The notes beneath the pieces were generated by a model, which did not search any database, was not told the DNA's origin, and saw nothing but the letters and a program-made list of their open reading frames with translations. This document shows positions 18,208 to 26,793 of a stretch of 64,000 nucleotides of DNA, piece by piece. The stretch lies in the NCBI RefSeq assembly GCF_008011855.1, contig NZ_VOUX01000033.1, forward strand, positions 1,054,001 through 1,118,000. The letters are read 5' to 3'. Source of the DNA: Serratia bockelmannii. Lineage in GTDB: Bacteria; Pseudomonadota; Gammaproteobacteria; Enterobacterales; Enterobacteriaceae. How positions within the stretch are numbered: position 1 is the stretch's first letter; every line of letters starts with the position of its first letter. Both the position numbers and the translations under genes were made by a program.

Positions 18208-19216
18208 AAACCTGTCACTGGACTTTATGAAAAACCGGCTCTTTGGTGATTTTCTTGCGCAGGATGGCCTGACAGAAATTGCCGTTAACCGACCGGGCGA
18301 ACTGCATACGAAAATCCGGGGGAATTGGCATAAACAGGCATCCCCGATCACGCTGCGTCAGTGTCATGCCTTTGCCAGGGCGCTGGCATCCTGGCAAGAC
18401 GACAATATTGACGATACATCACCCATCCTTTCTGCAACATTAAGATCCGGCGAACGTATTCAGGCGATTATTCCCCCGGCCTGTGAGCGTAATACGGTAT
18501 CCATTACGCTGCGCAAGCCTTCGTTTGAGCAGAAAACACATCAGTCATGGATTGATGCAGGATTTTATCAGCGTGTGGCTGGTCAGGAGAGAACGGAAAG
18601 CCAGGATGATGCACTGGTTCAGTTATATCACAGCGGGAATATCCCCCGTTTTATGGAAAAGGCCGTGGAATATGGCAAAACGATTTTTATTGTGGGTGAA
18701 ACCGGCTCCGGTAAAACCACCTATATGAAAACGCTGCTGCATTATATTCCACTGCATCTTCGGCTGACCACAATCGAAGATAATCCCGAAATCCATTTTT
18801 ATCACCACGCCAATTATGTGCATCTTTTTTACCCGGCGGATGGCGGGGATAATGCCATTGTCACCCCCGGCAGGCTGATCCGTGCTAATTATCGGATGAA
18901 CCCTGACCGGATATTACTGGCGGAAATTCGTGGGCGGGAGGCATGGGACGCGCTTAAAATTATTGGTTCCGGGCATGAGGGATTAATCACCTCCCTGCAT
19001 GCAGGCAGCCCGGAAGAATGTATTGAAGGGATCATTGACCGCTGCTATGAAAACCCCGACTGCCGGAATATTCCTTTTGATGTGCTGTTACGCAAGGTAC
19101 TTAAAAGCATTGATGTCATCGTCAGTATTGACATACACGGCGATGTGCGCCGGATGAGTGATATTTACTTTAAGCCAGTTCATTTAAAAAGCATGAAAGA
19201 GGCATTCAGACAATAA
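18197..19216 (+). CDS. virB11: VirB11 traffic ATPase
   Basis: This 339-residue hexameric ATPase of the GspE/VirB11 family has Walker A GETGSGKT at residues 167-174, an Asp box (TIEDNPEI), a Walker B region (ILLAEIRG) and a His box (GHEGLITSLHAGS). It switches the system between pilus formation and DNA transfer. The start overlaps virB10 by 11 bp. It ends the canonical virB set; a small trbM-like gene follows after 60 bp. Confidence 0.95.
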   Translation: MNAENLSLDFMKNRLFGDFLAQDGLTEIAVNRPGELHTKIRGNWHKQASPITLRQCHAFARALASWQDDNIDDTSPILSATLRSGERIQAIIPPACERNTVSITLRKPSFEQKTHQSWIDAGFYQRVAGQERTESQDDALVQLYHSGNIPRFMEKAVEYGKTIFIVGETGSGKTTYMKTLLHYIPLHLRLTTIEDNPEIHFYHHANYVHLFYPADGGDNAIVTPGRLIRANYRMNPDRILLAEIRGREAWDALKIIGSGHEGLITSLHAGSPEECIEGIIDRCYENPDCRNIPFDVLLRKVLKSIDVIVSIDIHGDVRRMSDIYFKPVHLKSMKEAFRQ

Positions 19217-19276
19217 CTCTGGCAAATAACATTACCCTAAATACGCAACCTTTCATTAATCATACCGGTGACTGAA

Positions 19277-19579
19277 ATGAAGAAAGTCATACTCTCCTTA
19301 TTATTTCTCGGCGTTATGGCGTCATGTTCAACATCCGCAACGACCGCTGAAGCCTGCGAAGTGGTTTTATGCATGTACGGTAAAACAACGGGAAACAGCG
19401 GCAGCAGTGAATGTCATTCCGCTGAACGGGCATTCTTTAATATCGTGAAAGAGAATAAACACGGTTTTCTTCCTGACCATACGGCCGATGCCAGAAAATC
19501 GTTTTTACTTGAATGTGTTTCGGCAGACCCGGCGGCTATCAGTCAGGTCATCAGTAAATATGGCCGCGTTCGTGGTTAA
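19277..19579 (+). CDS. TrbM/KikA-like conjugal transfer protein
   Basis: From the ATG at 19277 the product has 100 residues with a signal peptide (about 1-20) and a mature part opening with ACEVVLCMYGKT, followed by SSECHSAERAFFNIV, the Cys-rich pattern of the TrbM/KikA/MpfK family. These periplasmic proteins are accessory transfer factors. A GTG at 19268 is a less likely start. It lies between virB11 and the repeat-rich non-coding segment. Confidence 0.75.
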   Translation: MKKVILSLLFLGVMASCSTSATTAEACEVVLCMYGKTTGNSGSSECHSAERAFFNIVKENKHGFLPDHTADARKSFLLECVSADPAAISQVISKYGRVRG

Positions 19580-19633
19580 TACTGGCGAGACGGGCGGAGA
19601 GCGTGACGGTTTTCAGGTTTTTATGGCTTCTGT

Positions 19634-19716
19634 TTTTCGCGGATTAAGGAGCGAAGAAACAGGGGCCGTAAAAATGAGGCAGCGGACAGAAATATTTTCG
19701 CGGGTTAAGGAGCGAA
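19634..19716 (+). repeat. Two 22-bp direct repeats, each an imperfect palindrome
   Basis: TTTTCGCGG(A/G)TTAAGGAGCGAA occurs at 19634-19655 and 19695-19716 with a single difference. Each copy has TTCGC near its start and GCGAA at its end. They lie just downstream of the trbM-like gene and upstream of the large inverted repeat. They are candidate binding sites for a regulator or accessory relaxosome protein. Confidence 0.8.
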
Positions 19717-19858
19717 AATAATTCAGGCACCGCGCCTCACCTGCAAACAGCCGCGCCCACGCGGATTTTGCAGGCCGGGGGAGCCGGATAAATTTCGCCG
19801 CCCCAGCGAGCGAAAAGCTGTCGCCCACGACAGCGGTTTATTTGGGGGGCATCGCCCC

Positions 19859-20028
19859 GCACACCGTCGCAGATAAGTCTCCGGCCAAAAGCCGGTAGCG
19901 TGGCGCGACCACCCTCTTTAAAGGTCAGCTTCCCTTTTATTCCCGCTACGAGGAACGAGTAAAGGGAAGAAAAAGGCGAAAGCGACCGTCTTAAAGGGGG
20001 TGGTCGCGCGTAGCGGGCGACGGTGTGC
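19859..20028. other. 170-bp nested inverted repeat, candidate oriT
   Basis: Three pairs of arms are nested: 19859-19870 with 20017-20028 (12 bp perfect), 19904-19921 with 19991-20008 (17 of 18) and 19929-19937 with 19961-19969 (9 bp perfect). A side hairpin CCGGC-CAAAA-GCCGG lies at 19881-19895. The structure occupies the 699-bp gene-free stretch 19580-20278 directly before mobB-mobC, the place of oriT in ICEKp-like elements. The nic site cannot be located from sequence alone. An alternative is a regulatory RNA or leader hairpin. Confidence 0.6.
19891..19902 (+). promoter_or_regulatory. ops-like RfaH recruitment motif
   Basis: GCCGGTAGCGTG matches the ops element GGCGGTAGCGTG at 11 of 12 positions, on the coding strand 377 bp ahead of mobB. 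RfaH bound at ops prevents Rho termination in long horizontally acquired operons. The motif overlaps the side hairpin of the inverted repeat, so it could also be chance. Confidence 0.35.
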
Positions 20029-20278
20029 CGCCGTTGACGTTTGGGGGTTTTGGCGCAGCGTCCAGCGGCGTCATTACCCCCATGCGACATATCATAAGGG
20101 CGTCCAGCCCGCATGAACTGGCGCACGCCGTGTCGTGCAGGCAAGCATGCTTCCCTGCACATGGCCGCAACGCGGCCACCTTCTTCGTCCCTGACGTTCG
20201 CCCCGCCTTTTCGCCCAACACCGTGGGGCGAATTGATGGGGCGATGTCATGGGGCGAACTGCTGACGAAGGAGGCATC

Positions 20279-22150
20279 GTGATTTTGAATAAGCTGGCCG
20301 TTTCACTGTCGCCGATAGTGAATGGCGCGCTGAGCTTCATTGCTTGTATGCAACAGCACCAGCTGATGCTGGCGCTGTTATCGGGGCTGACGATGCCGTT
20401 TTTCGCGTCGATGAAAAGCGATGAACTGCAAAAAGCCCCGTTGTGGCAAAAGCTGATTATCGCTTTTTCCCTGCTGTGTTTTCTTTCCGGTACCATGGCC
20501 CCGGTTGTTATATGGATTTTCCAGTGGCTTTATAAAGGCCGTGTAGTCGCCAGCATTCCCGTTCTGGCATTGCCGGTGCTGATTGCCTTTACCGTAACGG
20601 GTTTTATTTTGCATATTCTGCTGCGCAGGGTATTAACCCCTGAATTAGACAAAATAAAGAAACGCCTCGTCAGAAAGACAACGCTTGAACGGGAATTGCG
20701 CACCGATGTCCGCACGATAAAATTATTGCTGCCGGAAACAGTACATTATGATCCTCTAGAGTATATCGATTTAAGCAAGGGCATATTTATTGGTATAGAC
20801 CGGGATAAACAACCAATGTATCTCCCGCTAATAGACTGGCAAAAACAACACGCAGATATTATTGGTACAACCGGGGCAGGTAAAGGTGTCGCAACAGGCA
20901 TATTACTTTACCAAAGCATTCTTGCCGGAGAAGGCGTATTTATCATGGACCCCAAAGATGATGAATGGGCTCCCCATCTTTATCGCAAGGCCTGTGAAGA
21001 TGCGGGTAAACCTTTTGCATTAATTGATCTTCGTAAACAAGAGTATCAATTAAATCTGATCGAAAATATTACTCCAGACGAACTTGAAGAACTTTTTGTT
21101 GCAGGTTTCGGCTTGGCCGAAAAAGGTCATCAGTCTGACTTTTACCGAATTAACGACAGGAAGGCGGCACGTATCGCTGCACAATTTGTAGGCAGCAATT
21201 CATCATGGACGATTCGTGACATCTTTAATGGTGAATATGTTCAGGGCATCGCTGAGAGTATCAAAGCCTTTTTCGGCAAGATTGAAGAGCTGGCGTTACT
21301 CAATTCAATAAACGCGCCCACGGGATTTTCCCTTAAACAGATATTTGATGAAGGTGGTTGTTGTTACATCATCGGCTCGATGCGAAACAGCAAAATTATT
21401 ACTGCCCAGCGAATGCTGCTGGTAAGACTTTATCAGTTAGCAGAAAGCCGCGACCGAATTAATACTGTTCCGCGCCCTATCGCCATTTTCCTCGACGAAC
21501 TTAAATACCATCTTTCAAAACCCGCTCTGGAAGGATTAGGCGCGGCAAGGGATAAAGGCGTGCATATTATTATGGCGCATCAGTCCATCGCCGATTTAAA
21601 AGACTGTCCGGCAGATTTGAAAGGCGACGCCGTTGTCGGCGCAGTCGTTGAGAACGCTAAATTCAAACTGGTTTATCGTGTCATGGATCCTGACACCGCT
21701 GAATGGGTGGCCCGGATGTCAGGCACCATATTAGTCGATGATGAGGTCCGCAAAGCGAAAACCGATGCCGTGCTGACAGAGACTATCGATGATGAACGCA
21801 CCATCAGGCAGGCGGAGCGTTTCTTTACCGACAGCAATATGATCCTGAACTTACCCGATTTTGTTAGCTTCATCTTCACGACAAAAGCACTCCCGTCTGC
21901 TTCTCTGATTTCGCCCATCAGGGTGAAAAAACGCGAACTGAAGATCTGTGCCGTGTCGTCCGCGATTGCCGCCACCGCCGCAATGGTAAACATCACCCTG
22001 GATTTTAGCGAGGAAGAAACTTCCCCCGGACCCGCATCAACACCGGATATCACAGCAACTCGATCCGATCTTTTTTTTGATACGGACGAGAAAGACACGA
22101 CAACACCGAATACCAACAAAGAAGAAACCCCGTCATTGCTGGATTTTTAA
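20279..22150 (+). CDS. mobB: Type IV coupling protein MobB (VirD4/TraD class)
   Basis: The 623-residue product has N-terminal transmembrane helices (about residues 25-115 in three hydrophobic stretches), Walker A GTTGAGKG at 196-203, and a Walker B-like FIMDPKDDEW. Coupling proteins bring the relaxase-DNA complex to the T4SS. GTG at 20279 is chosen because AAGGAGG lies at 20268-20274; the in-frame ATG at 20249 has no such site. The pairing with a MOBC relaxase gene 7 bp downstream is the CloDF13/ICEKp arrangement, from which the name mobB comes. Confidence 0.9.
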   Translation: MILNKLAVSLSPIVNGALSFIACMQQHQLMLALLSGLTMPFFASMKSDELQKAPLWQKLIIAFSLLCFLSGTMAPVVIWIFQWLYKGRVVASIPVLALPVLIAFTVTGFILHILLRRVLTPELDKIKKRLVRKTTLERELRTDVRTIKLLLPETVHYDPLEYIDLSKGIFIGIDRDKQPMYLPLIDWQKQHADIIGTTGAGKGVATGILLYQSILAGEGVFIMDPKDDEWAPHLYRKACEDAGKPFALIDLRKQEYQLNLIENITPDELEELFVAGFGLAEKGHQSDFYRINDRKAARIAAQFVGSNSSWTIRDIFNGEYVQGIAESIKAFFGKIEELALLNSINAPTGFSLKQIFDEGGCCYIIGSMRNSKIITAQRMLLVRLYQLAESRDRINTVPRPIAIFLDELKYHLSKPALEGLGAARDKGVHIIMAHQSIADLKDCPADLKGDAVVGAVVENAKFKLVYRVMDPDTAEWVARMSGTILVDDEVRKAKTDAVLTETIDDERTIRQAERFFTDSNMILNLPDFVSFIFTTKALPSASLISPIRVKKRELKICAVSSAIAATAAMVNITLDFSEEETSPGPASTPDITATRSDLFFDTDEKDTTTPNTNKEETPSLLDF

Positions 22151-22157
22151 AGGAGGA

Positions 22158-22907
22158 ATGATGCTGATCACCACATATAGCGAACGCCAGACACGGCATC
22201 GCGAAAAAATACAACGACTGCTGAATTTCCTGAAAGAAGAAACGTACAGTGATTTTAAAACGCTGATGCTGCTATTCGGCTTCAGGGATCATAAATCGCT
22301 GTATTCCCTACTTTCAAAAGTCGAGAGAATGGACTTAATAAAAAAGCATGTGTTGGTATCGCGGACGATGAAAATTTCATTGTGGGGCATAACCAGTGAC
22401 GGACTGGCTGTTGTGTTAACACCCGACGATGTGCTTTTCCCGGTGCGATTTGAGCCGTCAAAAATCACCGGCTGGACGCTGGAGCACCACCTTGATAATC
22501 AGGCAGCCCGGATCATCCTTGAGCAAAAAGGCGCTTACGGGTGGATAAACGGCGATCGCACGACCTTCCTTAGCCGTTACCAGGTTAGTCACCGGCCGGA
22601 CGGAATAATCACCCTGCCCGGCGGCACCATAGTCGCCATTGAGACCGAGCGTCGTCTGAAAACTAAAGCCCGATACCAGTCAATCATCGCCAGCCATTTA
22701 CTGGCCCGGACCCGTAAAGACTGGATTTACGTTTTTTATATCGTGCCGGACCCGCAGAAAAAGCGTGGCCTTGAACGGCTGTTTGACAGCATCAGGCACG
22801 TTATCGTTAACCATCAACACATCCCGCTGGAAACCCGCCACCGGAATGTCTTCCGCATCTACACGCTCGACGAGCTGCAACGGCTCGATTTAGACCACGG
22901 CATATAG
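22158..22907 (+). CDS. mobC: MOBC-family relaxase MobC
   Basis: This 249-residue protein is related to CloDF13 MobC. It has an N-terminal winged-helix-like region (about 15-85) and a central endonuclease-like core: HRPDG (H145, D148) followed by IETERR (E162, E164), a D...ExE pattern of the PD-(D/E)xK type. MOBC relaxases nick oriT without the HUH tyrosine signature. AGGAGG at 22151-22156 supports an ATG at 22158 or 22161. A longer frame from 22077 lies inside mobB and is rejected. Confidence 0.88.
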   Translation: MMLITTYSERQTRHREKIQRLLNFLKEETYSDFKTLMLLFGFRDHKSLYSLLSKVERMDLIKKHVLVSRTMKISLWGITSDGLAVVLTPDDVLFPVRFEPSKITGWTLEHHLDNQAARIILEQKGAYGWINGDRTTFLSRYQVSHRPDGIITLPGGTIVAIETERRLKTKARYQSIIASHLLARTRKDWIYVFYIVPDPQKKRGLERLFDSIRHVIVNHQHIPLETRHRNVFRIYTLDELQRLDLDHGI

Positions 22908-23014
22908 TTCTTCTCTATCACTTACAGTCCCAACCCACCCAACCAGCAGCGCAACGACCTGAAATAATACCCCTCGAAATACTCACCCAACATCAGAACA
23001 GACAGGACACCAGA

Positions 23015-23302
23015 ATGAACAGAGAAACTGACCGACTTTCGGACGTACTAACCGAAATGAGCGCAAAAGCGCTGGTGACATGGATGACGCATTCCGCATT
23101 GCAGGACATACCGCGCGAAGCATTACTGGTTCGCGGCCACGATTTTGTGTACGCCCTGCACGCAAATTTTGTGCTGCTACGTGATGTTTTGTCAGAAACG
23201 CTGGAAGATATTGAGCAGCAGAGCCATGAACTCGAAGAAAGACTGGATAATCTGGAACAGCGGCTACTTGCGCTTCAGGCAGTTGCTGGTAACCGAGAAT
23301 AG
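23015..23302 (+). CDS. Small coiled-coil protein downstream of mobC
   Basis: The 95-residue product has a strongly helical C-terminus with a heptad-like pattern (LSETLEDIEQQSHELEERL) and no signal peptide. ACACCAG precedes the ATG, with no strong ribosome binding site. I do not recognise the family. Proximity to mobB-mobC (107 bp) suggests an accessory mobilisation or stability role, similar in shape to MbeD/MobD-like helical proteins, but this is only a guess. Confidence 0.55.
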   Translation: MNRETDRLSDVLTEMSAKALVTWMTHSALQDIPREALLVRGHDFVYALHANFVLLRDVLSETLEDIEQQSHELEERLDNLEQRLLALQAVAGNRE

Positions 23303-23342
23303 CGGCCCATTCAGTCCTGTCCGTGTGACTTGCTTTATTCCA

Positions 23343-23405
23343 CTGTAGAGACATGACTGTTCGGTGCTCGCCTGGCTGCGCTCCGCCTCACTCATGTCTC
23401 TACAG
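23343..23405. repeat. 14-bp perfect inverted repeat with GC-rich loop
   Basis: CTGTAGAGACATGA (23343-23356) pairs perfectly with 23392-23405 around a 35-nt loop rich in CGCTCCGC-type sequence. It lies between the convergent coiled-coil gene and the ArdC-like gene. There is no T-run, so it is not a standard terminator. It could be a single-strand origin or a recombination relic. Confidence 0.7.
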
Positions 23406-23464
23406 CGTTACTGTTTTAAGCGGTCCTACACGCAAAGCCGCATTCCGTTGCGACTCCTTACTGC

Positions 23465-24412
23465 TCAGATTTTATCCATCAAATAACGATGCGCTTTCGA
23501 TGCCGCGCTGGCGGCCTTGAAAATAAAGCGTTTGTCGTTCTTCAGTGCTTTCAGCCATGAAGCGATATAGCTTTCATGCTGAACCTCTCCGACAATCCCC
23601 AGATCCGCCATCAGGAACGCGCTTCCCAACTCGGCGATCAACTCCTCAAACGCATAATCCTCACTGCCAAACTTCCCTTTCATTTCACGATTCAGCCGAC
23701 TTTTGGCTCCACTCCAGTGAACCAGCTCATGCAGACCCGTAGCGTAGAAATTGGCAGCATCGCTAAAAAGACGACGTTCCGGTAAATGGATTTCGTCGGT
23801 TGATGGTGCGAAAAAGGCGTTCTGCCCCTTCTCAATGATGGTTGCACCACTGTTACGGAAAAGCGCTTCCGCCTGCGGTAACGGCTCAAAGGTCTCTGCC
23901 GGGAAAACGACTTCATCACTCAGAGGCAAACCGTCAATTTGCTCAACATTAAACACGGTGAAAGTCTTAAGCATCGGAATATAATCAGTTTCTCCGTCGT
24001 CATTTTCCTTTTCCAGCATGGTATAGAAAATGGCTGTTGTGCCGTGTTCTCCATTACGTACCTGCCCGCCTTCCGCTTTTGCCTGTTTGTAGGTCATCCA
24101 GCGCGAATCATTGAATCCCTGTTCTGACGCACTGCACCACAACAACATGATATTCATTCCACTGTAACCCATACCAGTTGCGTAATTGGACGGTAAACCA
24201 GACATACCGGGGGTACGCTGCCACGGGCAGGACCACGGTTTTACACCGGCTTCAAGCGCTGTGATGATGCTCTCGGTAACTGTCTGATAAATATCCGTCC
24301 TGGTTTTAGAAAATTTCGTTTTTGAGGAGCCTGACTGCTCCAGCGGGGATACGCTGGTCGCCGTTGCTGTGTTAGGGGCGCTAGTCTGGGTGGTATGCAA
24401 GGAAATGGTCAT
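23465..24412 (-). CDS. ArdC-like antirestriction protein with zincin domain
   Basis: This 315-residue protein has an N-terminal ArdC-type ssDNA-binding domain (about residues 35-165, with DIYQTVTESIITALEAG and PWQ) and a C-terminal metallopeptidase-like domain with HELVH at 228-232 and a downstream Glu in AFEELIAELG. ArdC of pSa protects incoming single-stranded DNA from restriction during conjugation. It is transcribed towards mobC. Such genes are frequent cargo of conjugative elements and help establishment in the recipient. Confidence 0.88.
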   Translation of the reverse strand: MTISLHTTQTSAPNTATATSVSPLEQSGSSKTKFSKTRTDIYQTVTESIITALEAGVKPWSCPWQRTPGMSGLPSNYATGMGYSGMNIMLLWCSASEQGFNDSRWMTYKQAKAEGGQVRNGEHGTTAIFYTMLEKENDDGETDYIPMLKTFTVFNVEQIDGLPLSDEVVFPAETFEPLPQAEALFRNSGATIIEKGQNAFFAPSTDEIHLPERRLFSDAANFYATGLHELVHWSGAKSRLNREMKGKFGSEDYAFEELIAELGSAFLMADLGIVGEVQHESYIASWLKALKNDKRFIFKAASAASKAHRYLMDKI

Positions 24413-25008
24413 GTTTTTTCTCCGTCAGTGGTGTGATTTTCGTCTTCGTATCGCCTGACGGTTCGCTTTCCCGGCATCGTTCCTGCACGCAAGGGCGCAG
24501 AATGCGTGCCATTTACCCTTGCGGGACGGGTTGTGTTGGGAAACGATTAGCCGGAAGCTGATACGGGGAACGGAAAACACGCGGGAGAAAAAACTGACCT
24601 GCATAGGCGGGCGTAGCGCCCCTTGGCTCGCAGCGGTGAAATGGTTGAGGGTTGGATTTAGCTGCATCAATTCAGACGTGAGTTAGTAGTATTCTGGGGT
24701 AGAACACACTCAAATCTGACATTCAGCTTTGAGCGAAGAGCGAACATCTACTTGATAGGGTTGCTTTAAGCCTTAAAAGTGAATTACACGATTTGCTGGG
24801 ACACTTATAGATACGCCTGCTTGGTAATTAAAATATCCAGTATACTTGGCACTTCAGGCGAATGAGCTGAAGCAACGGACAACACAAAACTGAGGTAACC
24901 AGGATTAAAAATCAATATAACATAGCCATTTGCTAAACAATTTTCTCGTACAAAGCGCTAATTACGAATTCAAAAAAGCAGACGGACCAAGAGACCAAAG
25001 GAATCAAT
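24413..25008. other. 596-bp gene-free stretch at the start of the defence cargo
   Basis: It holds the upstream region of the ArdC-like gene, the left copy of an imperfect direct repeat (24612-24650) and nothing else that I recognise. An 81-codon frame at 24425-24670 on the minus strand overlaps the repeat and has no family resemblance. Confidence 0.45.
24612..24650 (+). repeat. Left copy of a direct repeat flanking the Gabija/TIR module
   Basis: CGTAGCGCCCCTT, 11 variable bases, then GTGAAATGGTTGAGG; the second copy at 31235-31274 has the same two blocks with one extra G in the second. The two copies are in the same orientation and 6.6 kb apart. Confidence 0.65.
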
Positions 25009-25619
25009 GTGGCGTTTAAAAAGCGAAGTGAAACAAAGTCGCTCAAAAAAACGATATCAAAGGGACTTACCGCAATCCTAGTTGCAGTAGGTGGTGCGTG
25101 CCTTGAGGCCGCACGGATCTCATCAAGAATAATTTTGAACCAAGTCTGGTGGCTACAAAGTACTTCTTTGAAGATCAGTTTTCCTCCGTTCCGGAAAGCG
25201 CCCAGTTTGGACTAAACCTGACCTTTTACATACCTTCAGCTAAAGCTGGAGAAACATTTGCAGAAGCTGTGTCTGCGACGATTCCTGGGTCACTTTGTCT
25301 TAAGCCAAAAGGCCATAGCATCGTGCGTGCATTTGATGATTCCGCCGCCTCACATCAAACCAACGTAATGATGCACATCACGTGTCGAACTTCTGGACGC
25401 ATCTCGATATCCCTTGCGTCTGAAAGTAATCATAACGTTAAAGTTTATGAGGGACGATTTAGCGACGGTGAAAAAGTCGCATTCCCTGGCATTCCAGGCA
25501 GCTATTACGCAGGTATCTTAACTATGTACCGACTCGATGCACGAGAACCCAAAGGACCGTGGTTTTCCGTAAACACATGTCAACAATCCAATACTTGTAA
25601 GGATCTTGACGTTCATTAG
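25009..25619 (+). pseudogene. Probable secreted or membrane protein gene with frameshift
   Basis: An ATG at 25009 opens a frame with a basic N-terminus and a hydrophobic stretch (GLTAILVAVGGACLEAA), like a signal peptide or anchor. Around 25107-25113 the reading continues sensibly only after a one-base shift, as RTDLIKNNFEPSLVATKYFF, and runs to 25619. The GTG at 25149 in the second frame has no ribosome binding site, which favours one broken gene of about 200 codons over two genes. I do not recognise the product. It may be a decayed relic at the cargo edge or a sequencing error. Confidence 0.45.
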
Positions 25620-25828
25620 AGGAATAAGATTTACCGACCAATGCCACATCCTTCCGCTTAAAAAGTCCATTGAGTTAAATGCGATTCTCTTTCTTGAGTG
25701 CCAATAGCAGAATGCTGATTTGAGACAGGTGTTGAACCAACTCTACAGGCAGATCACTCAGTGGCTATGACCGAAAAGAGGATCTGACACAAGCGTTGAA
25801 GTTGAAAACAACACCATGCATTTTTCTG

Positions 25829-26761
25829 CTAAAATTTTAATGATGTAAAGTCTGGGCTACCGTTCGTTTGAATTACGTAGTCAAACGTCACCTCGTCATA
25901 CTCAACACCACGAGTATCGTCTTGGATAGACAGAATTTTGATGGCAGCATAAAAACCATTATTGTTCTGCAATATTGCTATTTGATTTATTTTTGGTCGT
26001 CTAACTCTTGATGAACCATCATAAATACGTGCGTCATCTATTTCTATAAATTCATTTTTATCTTTAACAATAGCGATGGTATTTATACTACTTGGATCAT
26101 TTAATAATTGTATATCATGATCGCTCGACTTTGAAAAATCCAATTCAAATGCCAACTCTTTTTGCCCAATATAATAACGGCCATTATTATTGGAATAATC
26201 AAATGTTACTCGCCCCTTTGTTGCTGGCGATACGTATTTCTCACTCGCAGGAAAGAATTTTTGCTCGGTATATTGCTTCGCTGTTTTGAATGGATTAGGT
26301 CCTACAGGTGGTATTGGCAATACAGGTTCATCCAGTAATTCTCTCAAAAGTTGTTCATAGTGATTTTCATACAGCTTATCATCCTCAAAACTAACGTAAA
26401 ACTTACCCACCAAAAAAGTTGGCACTTTTTTGGATTGAGAATTATTTCTGACAACAGGAATAACCCAATTTTTGTTCAAGTCGGCTAATAGCTCGCCCGT
26501 AATAATTTGCTTTTCATAGCCCACGCCCCCCTTGCCGCCATTCGCTTTTGCGACGTATGCTTCCGAACAAATACATACTACCCGACTGGATGACGATAAA
26601 CCACGCTCCATGAAGGCAGCCAAATCTTGCCCCAGCTTTAGATTCCAGCGGTCCAGCAAAACCTCAACGCCATTGGATCTCAGCCTTGTTGCAAGTTGCA
26701 GTACCCAGTCTTTATGTAATTCGTTATCGTGTGAGTAAGATATAAATACCGTCGGTGTCAT
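25829..26761 (-). CDS. TIR (SEFIR-like) domain protein, predicted NADase effector
   Basis: The 310-residue product has an N-terminal TIR domain (about residues 1-140): TVFISYSHD at the start, LLDRW in the second block, and GGVGYE with the putative catalytic Glu at residue 83. The C-terminal half (about 165-310) is a beta-rich domain that I do not recognise. Bacterial TIR effectors degrade NAD or make signal nucleotides during abortive infection. It is the last gene of an operon with gajA, gajB and the DUF5677 gene, 32 bp after the latter, so it may be an added effector arm. Confidence 0.82.
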   Translation of the reverse strand: MTPTVFISYSHDNELHKDWVLQLATRLRSNGVEVLLDRWNLKLGQDLAAFMERGLSSSSRVVCICSEAYVAKANGGKGGVGYEKQIITGELLADLNKNWVIPVVRNNSQSKKVPTFLVGKFYVSFEDDKLYENHYEQLLRELLDEPVLPIPPVGPNPFKTAKQYTEQKFFPASEKYVSPATKGRVTFDYSNNNGRYYIGQKELAFELDFSKSSDHDIQLLNDPSSINTIAIVKDKNEFIEIDDARIYDGSSRVRRPKINQIAILQNNNGFYAAIKILSIQDDTRGVEYDEVTFDYVIQTNGSPDFTSLKF

Positions 26762-26793
26762 CTTCGTATCTCTGAAATTAAAATTCCTGAATT

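Noticed and set aside
20249-20278. Upstream ATG for mobB
   Set aside because: The GTG at 20279 has AAGGAGG at a good distance; the ATG at 20249 has none.
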